A stretch of DNA of 64,000 nucleotides, taken from NCBI GenBank assembly GCA_019359035.1, contig JAHHIC010000068.1, positions 60,806 through 124,805 of the forward strand, given 5' to 3'. A model generated the notes under the pieces. It saw only the letters and a list, made by a program, of their open reading frames with translations, had not been told where the DNA came from and ran no database searches. The translations under genes were made by a program, and so were the position numbers. This DNA is from Scytonematopsis contorta HA4267-MV1 (lineage in GTDB: Bacteria; Cyanobacteriota; Cyanobacteriia; Cyanobacteriales; Nostocaceae). Shown here piece after piece: positions 17,599 to 24,246 of the stretch; the stretch's first letter is position 1, and each line of letters begins with the position of its first letter.

Positions 17599-17652
17599 AA
17601 TAAGCAAGACGGTCTTACCGTGTTAGATAGTAGTGAGGATAGGAGGACTAAG

Positions 17653-17775
17653 TTGGTCAACATATTCTTAGATATTAATGATGAGTCAACTGTAGCTATG
17701 TTTGGTATTGTCTGGTCTGGTAAAGCTTATGATGTTAGACCAGTCGTCAGAGGAGAACTTGTATCAGTGGGTTGA
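17653..17775 (+). CDS. Possible 40-residue element protein with TTG start
   Basis: A strong AGGAGG ribosome site lies seven bases before a TTG that opens a 40-residue frame (VNIFLDINDESTVAMFGIVW...). The codon pattern looks coding and a palindromic operator lies just upstream (17609-17621), so it may be co-regulated. It is short and has no recognised family, so the call is tentative. Confidence 0.4.
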   Translation: MVNIFLDINDESTVAMFGIVWSGKAYDVRPVVRGELVSVG

Positions 17776-18132
17776 CCCTACCCAACGATAGAATAGTTAT
17801 TCCCAAGAGTTCCTCGGAGTACTTTTCTATCCCACTCACACACTTTTGGAGTACAAAGTATTCTGCTCATTACTCATAGGTATATATGCTTACGGATGGA
17901 ATAGAAAGTATCCGGGGCTAACTCGGATAGAAAGTGGAATACTCGAAGTACTTCCAGGGCTATCGCGGATACTTCCAGGGCTAACACCAAGAGTTGCTTG
18001 GAATACTTTTCTACTCCACTCACACACTATTGGAGTACAGATACAACTTATATCTCTCATTAAAGGTATTAGCTCAGCTTATAGCCTATATTATCTCCGG
18101 TACTGAGTAACTAATGATACTAGCGTAGTGCT
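17776..18132. repeat. Direct repeats C and D with internal duplications
   Basis: A block of about 56 bp, starting CCAAGAGTT and ending near TTGGAGTACA, occurs at 17803-17858 and again 184 bp later at 17987-18042. Between them CTTCCAGGGCTA is duplicated and GGATAGAAAGT occurs twice. A TTG-initiated frame (17846-18106) begins in repeat C, but its content follows the repeats and it is not called as a gene. Confidence 0.65.
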
Positions 18133-18702
18133 TTAGAAGTAGGAGAATGGTAGTATTAGTTTCTTTTCTTTATGTCTCCTACTTTCGGGGATAAGGTCTT
18201 TGTAGTAGTCGTTACCTATTAGACCAGACTTAACCGACCAAGAGCAGCAACTAGAAAGATACTTTATTATTCGCTTACAAGTATCCAAGCTAACATTAGT
18301 TATTAAGTAGTCCCTATTCGCGATAGCTGAGTTACGTGTAGGACTTACACAAGGTAGCTTAAGGATGTGGTTACGATACTTGACCAAGTAGTCTTTATTA
18401 AATGTAGTGTAGGCTACCTGAGGTTGCTTATAAGAGCAAAACTTATCCCATAGTTCTAGTAAAGTAATATCGGATACTTTAGGCTTGCTGAGGTATTCTT
18501 TATAGATAGCTAGAGAGCTATCAAAGCAGCCGTCAGCTATATCTCTATCGATATAACTAACCAACTTCTGTATGAATGTTAAGTTTTGTAACGTGTTAGT
18601 TAAGCCAGTGTTGATGTACCGAGTGTTAGAGATATATCTGGGTAAGCGAACTCTTAGATAGCCTTTAACGACTTCTAGCCCGACTTTAGCTTGAGTAGCC
18701 AT
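18133..18702 (-). pseudogene. Tyrosine integrase, truncated before the catalytic domain
   Basis: The 189 residues hold an arm-binding N-terminal domain (about 1-70, GYLRVRLPRYISNTRYINTG, GCFDSSLAIYKEYL) and a SAM-like core-binding domain (about 75-180, LLELWDKFCSYKQPQ, LSSCCSWSVKSGLI). It stops at KKLILPFSYF, where intact relatives pass a PFS-type linker into the catalytic domain. The R-H-R-Y active-site residues are absent, and I saw no continuation in the following 300 bases. It lies 91 bp from the right att repeat and reads inward, as phage and plasmid integrases usually do. Confidence 0.8.
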
Positions 18703-18793
18703 TGAATAGCCAATAGTTATTTTGTAGGGGTTTACGGGCTACTGGGCGATGTATTAGTAAAGGTTACAGGCTAAGGGGAAATGGCAGCAGCCA

Positions 18794-18833
18794 TTAACTG
18801 TCCTCTGCCCTACAGCTTTAAAGAGAGTAGGGC
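18794..18833. repeat. Right attachment-site repeat (attR-like)
   Basis: This is identical to 11708-11747. It ends 21 bases from the stop codon of the secreted glycosidase-like gene (18855), and its GCCCTAC/GTAGGGC hairpin is followed by T-rich sequence, so the integration site may have been a terminator. Confidence 0.8.
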
Positions 18834-18854
18834 AATTTTATTTTTAAAGTACAG

Positions 18855-20405
18855 TTACCTTCGACAAAATTTTCTGTCACCGTCTTGTTCTGGGAATTGC
18901 CAAGAGAAAGCAAAGTGACTAACACCTTTGATTTGAGGAGCAAATTTTCGCAGAGCTTGCATTTGTGCTTCTAAAGGTGGACGATTGCTGATGGTTTTAC
19001 CCCAGGTTCCTGCTAGTGCGGGAATTATTTGAGTTCCAGGTTTTGCTTGAGTTAAAACTTGTTGTACTTGGGTAGCGATACAATCAGTGTTACCGCAGTC
19101 AGCGTAGGACATAGGATGCCATTCCATTGAGCTAGGGAATTTATCCCAAGGTTGCAAACGGGAGTCATATCCTTGTCCGATAATTTTATTGGCTTCTGGA
19201 AAAAATACTGCTCCTGTGGAAAGTCCTAGATTTTCTGCAGGGTAAGAAACACTAGCGACAAAATCTACAATACCCTGCATTGCGTGAGCAACGGAAAGTA
19301 GCCATAAATCATTTTGTAGTTGCTTTTGTCTAAGTCTTATGGGGAGAGTAGATTTTTGCCTGTCTAAATTATTATGTCCTTGCCAATTACGCCCTTGCCA
19401 CATTGGTTCTGCTTCTGTGGGGTAAAGTTCATCAACCTCGGCAATATCTCCCGTGGTAACATAACCTTTGTTTAAAAAGCGCTGAATAAAATTTAGTCCT
19501 TTATTATTTTGCGCTCTTTTAAATAATGCTTGCTGAGTCGCGTCGCTATATAGCCATAAATCTGTGACTTTAGTAGCTATAGAATTTTGACCTGTTTGTC
19601 GAGGGTAGCGTACATAGTCGAATAGCAAACCATCAGGACGACGCTGTAGAATTTCTTGTACCATCAACTTATAGTCGGCTTTGGCTTGCTCGTTGTATGG
19701 GTCGATGAAAACTTGCGAACCATCATTGACTACATACAAGCTTGTTTGACCTTTTCCATTTCGAGCAATAGAGTTTTCACGGTCTTGATGTTGAGCGTAG
19801 CTATAGCCAAAATTAGCGGTGAACATCCAAGCGTAGACTTTTAAACCGCGTTCGCGTCCTTTTTGGATACCTTGGGCTAATAAATCAACACTTCCAATCT
19901 TTGAGCTACTAATAGTTCCTGGAGTGCTAACAACAGAAGGCCAAATTGTTGGGTTCGTATCCTGTGGTAAAAGAACTCGTCCATCATAAAAAGCTTCCAA
20001 ATAAACCTGGTTATAACCACGGTTAACAATCTTATCCATAATGCGGTCGATTGCTCCAGGTTGCATATCACAAGGATATAAACGTAACCAAATTGCCTGG
20101 ACTTGCAACCAGTTACGCTTGCGACAATCTTGCACTAGTTGAGCGTGCTTTTGTCTTAATTCATCGTATTTATATCGCGCATCTTTATTACCATTAAATG
20201 CTGACACACGTAAATTTTCTTTCGCTTTCGCAGCTTGCTGTGAAACTTGGCAATGCTCGTTTAATTGCTGTAATTGAGCTAGGGTTGGGGTACTACTAAT
20301 ATTGGGAAACAATAGACCAGTAAAAATTGCTGCCCATAAGCTTCGCCAAAATAAGTTCAGTTTTGTAAATTTAGTAGATGTTGTAGATAAGCGACGGTTG
20401 GACAT
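18855..20405 (-). CDS. Secreted family 10-like glycosyl hydrolase (GHL10/DUF187-type)
   Basis: The 516-residue protein has an N-terminal hydrophobic signal (LWAAIFTGLLFPNISSTPTLAQ). A TIM-barrel-like domain with AIWLRLYPCDM, VYLEAFYDGRVLLP, LKVYAWMFTANFGYSYA, GLLFDYVRYPRQ and HFAFSWQFPEQD matches the glycoside-hydrolase-like family seen in cell-wall-associated proteins such as YngK. Its substrate may be peptidoglycan or another envelope glycan. Conserved acidic residues in EAFYDG and LLFDYVRYP are candidate catalytic sites. The 3' end adjoins the att repeat of the integrated element. Confidence 0.75.
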   Translation of the reverse strand: MSNRRLSTTSTKFTKLNLFWRSLWAAIFTGLLFPNISSTPTLAQLQQLNEHCQVSQQAAKAKENLRVSAFNGNKDARYKYDELRQKHAQLVQDCRKRNWLQVQAIWLRLYPCDMQPGAIDRIMDKIVNRGYNQVYLEAFYDGRVLLPQDTNPTIWPSVVSTPGTISSSKIGSVDLLAQGIQKGRERGLKVYAWMFTANFGYSYAQHQDRENSIARNGKGQTSLYVVNDGSQVFIDPYNEQAKADYKLMVQEILQRRPDGLLFDYVRYPRQTGQNSIATKVTDLWLYSDATQQALFKRAQNNKGLNFIQRFLNKGYVTTGDIAEVDELYPTEAEPMWQGRNWQGHNNLDRQKSTLPIRLRQKQLQNDLWLLSVAHAMQGIVDFVASVSYPAENLGLSTGAVFFPEANKIIGQGYDSRLQPWDKFPSSMEWHPMSYADCGNTDCIATQVQQVLTQAKPGTQIIPALAGTWGKTISNRPPLEAQMQALRKFAPQIKGVSHFAFSWQFPEQDGDRKFCRR

Positions 20406-20607
20406 ACAAGGCTATTTAATTATTTAGTTGTGATTTTAGTGACAGTTAATCAACAAAAAAATACAGCGGAAACCACGATAATTTCTCAAGTTCGGGTTAC
20501 CACTTACTTTCGTAGTTAGATGAAAAATTTTACACATCCAAACAGCAAATAAATATCCTAGTTAATGCTCAATTGTCAATTACCTATTATAAAAAATTAA
20601 TAATAAT

Positions 20608-20675
20608 GTAGAGACGTTACATGTAACGTCTCACATGTAAAGTTTCACATGTAACGTCTCACATGTAATGCCTCT
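20608..20675. repeat. GAGACGTTACATGTAACGTCTC palindrome array
   Basis: A perfect palindrome at 20611-20632 is followed by two diverged half-copies built from CACATGTAA and CGTCTC. It is one of three related palindromes in the window (24019, 31612) and lies just downstream of psb27. Confidence 0.75.
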
Positions 20676-20689
20676 CTGATGAGTATTGA

Positions 20690-21085
20690 TTAAGCACCTC
20701 GCTTAAGTGCGGATTCGACCTGGTTAAACTCCTGTGCTAAACGGTCTTTAAGTTTTTGTGGTACAGGACGGTTGGGATAAGAACTATAGTGACCAGCTAG
20801 GGAGTTGAGAGCTGTTCGCATAGTGGTAAAAGAACTCAAACCAGAAACAGAATTACTCCTTTGATAGCGAGCAGAAAAGTCATTAATTTTTTTACGCGCT
20901 TCTGCTTGAATAGCGACTTTATCTGGAGCATCATTCGGCAATTCTATAGCTTGCTTGAGAACACCAATAATAGCCAAAGTATCTTGACGATAGTCTCCAG
21001 ACAAACCATCAGGATTAGAACAACCCGTTAAGCCAATAACAACAACCAGAACTAGAGCTAAAAGACGTGACCAATAGCGCTTCAT
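20690..21085 (-). CDS. psb27: Photosystem II assembly lipoprotein Psb27
   Basis: The 131-residue protein (from the ATG at 21085; a TTG two codons upstream is less likely) has a signal peptide with lipobox LTGC. The mature four-helix protein shows GLSGDYRQDTLAIIGVLKQA, TTMRTALNSLAGHYSSYPN and RPVPQKLKDRLAQEFNQVE. Psb27 binds the lumenal side of CP43 in PSII assembly and repair intermediates and keeps the manganese cluster from assembling early. No other photosystem gene is nearby. Confidence 0.95.
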   Translation of the reverse strand: MKRYWSRLLALVLVVVIGLTGCSNPDGLSGDYRQDTLAIIGVLKQAIELPNDAPDKVAIQAEARKKINDFSARYQRSNSVSGLSSFTTMRTALNSLAGHYSSYPNRPVPQKLKDRLAQEFNQVESALKRGA

Positions 21086-21160
21086 AATCAAATTAGTGAG
21101 TAAATACCTAAATCACCGTCCATCCTATCTCGGATTGGTATCTTGCGAGTCAATTTATTG

Positions 21161-21206
21161 TTGACTGGTGACTGGTGACTGGTGACTAATGACTGGTGAC
21201 TAATGA
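21161..21206. repeat. Heptamer STRR (TGACTGG/TGACTAA)
   Basis: About six 7-base units end directly at the cofH stop codon. Confidence 0.85.
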
Positions 21207-22349
21207 CTATTGATAGTTTGTCAACTTGTAGAGCGTATCCCTTTGTTTAAATGGTCGTCCTAAAGAAGTAATTGCTTCTTTCAGTGTTTCGACTTCCATA
21301 CAGGTTCCCCCAATAGCACCAGCCATTGTAGTGATATGCTCTTCCATTAATGTGCCACCAATATCATTACAACCCCATTGCAGAGCTTCGGTTGCACCTG
21401 CAAGACCGAGCTTTACCCAACTTGGTTGATGATTCGGTATCCATTTGCCTAAAAAAATCCGCGCTACAGCAGTGAGTAAAAGTGCGTCTTTTAACAGCGG
21501 TTGGTCGCGTCCTACACGACGACGTAAGGTTTTTGGGGCTTCTTTACCAACAAATGGTAATAATATAAACTCAGTAATTCTTGCTGGATATCCTTGGTTA
21601 ATGCCTGTTTGTTGAAGTTCTCGTAGCTTTACAAAATGCTTTATTTGCTGTTCGGGTGTTTCAATGTGGCCAGAAAGCATTGTGCTGGTGGTGTTCAAGC
21701 CTAATTTATGAGCAGTACCAACAATTTCTAACCAAGTCGCACTATCAATTTTTTCAGGACAAAGTATCCGCCTAACATCATCATCTAACACTTCGGCTGC
21801 AGTTCCTGGCATTGAACCAACCCCAGCATCTCGCAAAGCAGTGATAACTTCAGAGTAAGATATAGAATCGAGTCTAGCCATAAACTGCACCTCCTGCGGA
21901 GAAAAAGCGTGAAGGTGAAGTTGGGGAAATTTTTCTTTAATAGTTTCCACCAACTTAAGATAATATGGCAGGGATTTACCGTTTATCTGAGCTTCTGGGT
22001 TTAACCCCCCTTGCATACAAATTTCTGTAGCACCCCGGGTAACAGCATCGGTTGTTTTTTCCAAAACAGCTGACCAATCTAACCAGTAAGCTCCTTCTTG
22101 GTTATTGTCCCGACGAAAAGCGCAGAAACTACAATGCTGCTCGCAAATATTTGTAAAGTTGATGTTGCGGTTAACAATATAGGTAACTGTATCACCCACT
22201 TGCTTTTGGCGTAATTTATCAGCAGTGGAACGAATAGCATCAATTAGGCTAGGGTCGCTTTCTTTTAACAATTCTACTCCCTCAGAAGGAAGTAAATCGT
22301 GCCCCAAGATGGCACGCTCAAGAATGATTTCGGTATTTGTACTTATCAT
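21207..22349 (-). CDS. cofH: FO synthase subunit 2 (CofH), radical SAM
   Basis: CofH joins an amino-uracil ribityl precursor to tyrosine on the way to FO, the deazaflavin chromophore used by cyanobacterial photolyases and the head group of F420. The 380-residue protein has the radical SAM motif [31 protein letters not shown] and [14 protein letters not shown]. The start chosen is the ATG at 22349. An open frame runs 31 codons further upstream, but that part is translated STRR repeat. No clear ribosome site is seen. CofG is not in the window. Confidence 0.92.
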   Translation of the reverse strand: MISTNTEIILERAILGHDLLPSEGVELLKESDPSLIDAIRSTADKLRQKQVGDTVTYIVNRNINFTNICEQHCSFCAFRRDNNQEGAYWLDWSAVLEKTTDAVTRGATEICMQGGLNPEAQINGKSLPYYLKLVETIKEKFPQLHLHAFSPQEVQFMARLDSISYSEVITALRDAGVGSMPGTAAEVLDDDVRRILCPEKIDSATWLEIVGTAHKLGLNTTSTMLSGHIETPEQQIKHFVKLRELQQTGINQGYPARITEFILLPFVGKEAPKTLRRRVGRDQPLLKDALLLTAVARIFLGKWIPNHQPSWVKLGLAGATEALQWGCNDIGGTLMEEHITTMAGAIGGTCMEVETLKEAITSLGRPFKQRDTLYKLTNYQ

Positions 22350-22355
22350 AATCTG

Positions 22356-22441
22356 AGAGTGGGGAGTGGGGAATGGGGGATGGGGAATGGGGAATGGGGA
22401 ATTGCGAATTGCGAATTGCGAATTGCGAATTGCGAATTGCA
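22356..22441. repeat. STRR upstream of cofH
   Basis: GGGGAAT-type heptamers (about 22360-22400) are joined to six GCGAATT units (22401-22440). The array stays open in the cofH frame and falsely lengthens it. Confidence 0.85.
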
Positions 22442-22639
22442 ACGGGGGAACTGTTGTTAAGTGCTGCTGGTCTAACAGTATTAAATTTTGTTTATATATT
22501 ATTCAATAAAAATACTTATTTTAGGACTTTTGTAGTCAGTAATGCCTTTATAAGCAGTCTAAAGTATAACAATGACTTGCGGAATGCGGGCTTTGCTTTA
22601 AAATCTAATACGTGAATTATTAACAGTCCCTTTAAACCC

Positions 22640-22702
22640 AAGCATTAACCGTCAACCGTCAACAGTCAGCCGTCAACAGTCAACCGTCAACCGTCTACTT
22701 TC
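22640..22702. repeat. STRR (CAACCGT/CAACAGT) upstream of the GT2 gene
   Basis: About eight heptamer units end 4 bases before the ATG at 22706 and take the place where a ribosome site would be. Confidence 0.85.
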
Positions 22703-22705
22703 TTA

Positions 22706-23947
22706 ATGAGTATTATCGAACCGAACCCACTACTATCAGCCCCAAATGGCCCATTGCGAGTTTGTGAATTTACTCCTACCGCTGCGGGTAAGAATAATAG
22801 TTTCGTACTGTTTTCGCTAGTAATTCCAACTTATAAAGAGCGGGAAAATATTAAGAATGTTGTTAAAATTTTAACTCAGATACTAAACCAGTCGATTCCT
22901 GGGGAGTATGAATTGATTGTGGTTGATGATAATAGTCCTGACCGTACTTGGGAAGTAGCGCAATCTTTAATACCTGAGTTTCCTCATTTGCGGGTAATGC
23001 GACGCACCCAAGAAAGGGGACTTTCTAGTGCAGTGGTTCGTGGGTGGCAAGTTGCGAGAGGGCAAATTTTAGGAGTAATTGATGGCGATTTACAACATCC
23101 TCCAGAAGTACTTTTACAACTACTACGTGCTGTCGAAGAAGGAGCAGACTTAGCCGTGGCTAGTCGGCATGTTGATGGTGGTGGTGTCACTACATGGAGT
23201 TTTATTAGGCGTTTTTTATCTCGTGGGGCACAAGTTTTGGGCTTAGTAATTTTACCTGGGGTGCTGGGTAGAGTTTCTGACCCAATGAGTGGTTATTTTC
23301 TAGTGCGTCGTTGTGCAGTTGCAGGAGCTTTACTCAGTCCGGTAGGATACAAAATTTTATTAGAAGTTTTGGGAAGAGGCAATATCAGAGAAATCACTGA
23401 AATAGGATATGTCTTTTGCGAACGTCAAGAAGGTGAAAGTAAAGTTACCTGGAAGCAGTATTTAGAGTATATTCACCATTTATTGCGTTTACGTTTTTCT
23501 ACAGGACATTTAGCAATATTTACTCAGCATATGGGTTTTCCTATTGGTCGATTCATACGTTTTGGACTAGTCGGACTGAGTGGGGTATTCGTAGATATGA
23601 CAGTGCTTTATTTTCTTAGCGAACCCCACACCCTAGCTTTGCCTGAAACACTCAGCAAAATAATTGCTGGTGAAGTCGCTATTTTCAATAATTTTTTGTG
23701 GAATGACGCTTGGACTTTTGCCGACGTTGCCATGCATCAGCGAGGATGGCATCAGCGTTTAAAGCGATTTTTGAAATTTAACGTCATTTGTCTTGTCGGA
23801 CTCGCTTTAAATGTTGTAATTTTTAGCCTTCTACGCTTCATCATCCCCAATCGCTATATTAAAAACTTAATTGCCATAGCCATAACAACTATTTGGAATT
23901 TCTGGGTCAACCTCAAGCTTAGCTGGAGAGTTACAGAAGTTAAGTGA
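22706..23947 (+). CDS. Polyprenol-phosphate glycosyltransferase (GT2) with GtrA-like membrane domain
   Basis: The 413-residue protein has a DPM-synthase-like GT2 domain at about 30-255 (VIPTYKERENI, VVDDNSPDRTW, IDGDLQHPPE, SDPMSGYFLV) and a C-terminal GtrA domain of four membrane helices (RFIRFGLVGLSGVFVDM, FNNFLWNDAWTF, TTIWNFWVNLKLSW). It should load a sugar from a nucleotide donor onto a polyprenyl phosphate and help move it across the membrane. The GT39 genes at 24247 and 28307 are plausible users of such lipid-linked sugar. Confidence 0.88.
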   Translation: MSIIEPNPLLSAPNGPLRVCEFTPTAAGKNNSFVLFSLVIPTYKERENIKNVVKILTQILNQSIPGEYELIVVDDNSPDRTWEVAQSLIPEFPHLRVMRRTQERGLSSAVVRGWQVARGQILGVIDGDLQHPPEVLLQLLRAVEEGADLAVASRHVDGGGVTTWSFIRRFLSRGAQVLGLVILPGVLGRVSDPMSGYFLVRRCAVAGALLSPVGYKILLEVLGRGNIREITEIGYVFCERQEGESKVTWKQYLEYIHHLLRLRFSTGHLAIFTQHMGFPIGRFIRFGLVGLSGVFVDMTVLYFLSEPHTLALPETLSKIIAGEVAIFNNFLWNDAWTFADVAMHQRGWHQRLKRFLKFNVICLVGLALNVVIFSLLRFIIPNRYIKNLIAIAITTIWNFWVNLKLSWRVTEVK

Positions 23948-23951
23948 TTTT

Positions 23952-24166
23952 TGACGGTTGACGGTTGACGGTTGACGGTTGGCTGAATTTATTTTTAATT
24001 ACAGAACACATAAATCTAGTAGAGACGCGATTAATCGCGTCTCTACAGGCATTATTTTTTCGTCAACAGTCAACAGTCAACAGTCAACAGTCACCAGTCA
24101 ACAGTCAACAGTCAACAGTCACCAGTCAACAGTCAACAGTCACCAGTCAACAAAGAATATTTCCTT
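23952..24166. repeat. STRR arrays (GACGGTT and CAACAGT/CACCAGT)
   Basis: Four GACGGTT units are at 23952-23981, and about 14 CAACAGT or CACCAGT units at 24062-24160. The 28-bp palindrome at 24019 lies between them. Both short open frames across the arrays are artefacts of the heptamer period. Confidence 0.85.
24019..24046. repeat. 28-bp palindrome with CGATTAATCG core
   Basis: GTAGAGACG / CGTCTCTAC arms surround CGATTAATCG. The arms equal those at 31612-31639 but the 10-bp core differs. Confidence 0.8.
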
Positions 24167-24167
24167 C

Positions 24168-24246
24168 TTAAGGAGGTAATTAAGGAACTGATTTGAAACT
24201 ATCATGTCAAGTCTAATATTGGACTTGACAAGCTCTTGGTGCGGCA
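24168..24246 (+). promoter_or_regulatory. Leader with strong SD, inverted repeat and 17-codon overlapping ORF
   Basis: AAGGAGGT at about 24170-24177 is too far from the ATG at 24247 to serve it. Between them lie a 9-bp inverted repeat TGTCAAGTC / GACTTGACA (24205-24231) and a 17-codon frame (24204-24257, MSSLILDLTSSWCGNES) that overlaps the GT39 start. It could be a translational coupling leader or a repressor site. Confidence 0.4.

Larger units (their letters stand above)
17386..17621. promoter_or_regulatory. Right operator-like palindromes (four ACGGTCTTACCGT sites)
   Basis: Exact copies are at 17386-17398, 17514-17526 and 17609-17621, with a degenerate one at 17495-17507. They alternate with the 52-bp repeats, so this locus mirrors the left one. 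Confidence 0.7.
11708..18833. mobile_element. Integrated plasmid-like element (7.1 kb) bounded by 40-bp direct repeats
   Basis: Perfect 40-bp direct repeats at 11708-11747 and 18794-18833 enclose a block with a CyRepA1-like replicase, two small ribbon-helix-helix genes, four small unknown genes, iteron-like repeats and, next to the right repeat, the N-terminal half of a tyrosine integrase reading inward. This is the layout of a site-specifically integrated plasmid. Mobility is doubtful because the integrase lacks its catalytic domain. No conjugation relaxase is present. Confidence 0.8.

Noticed and set aside
17846..18106. 86-residue TTG-started frame
   Set aside because: It begins inside direct repeat C and its sequence follows local duplications. 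No ribosome site is seen.
22373..22615. 80-residue frame upstream of the GT2 gene
   Set aside because: Its first third is translated STRR and the rest is AT-rich intergenic sequence without a family match.
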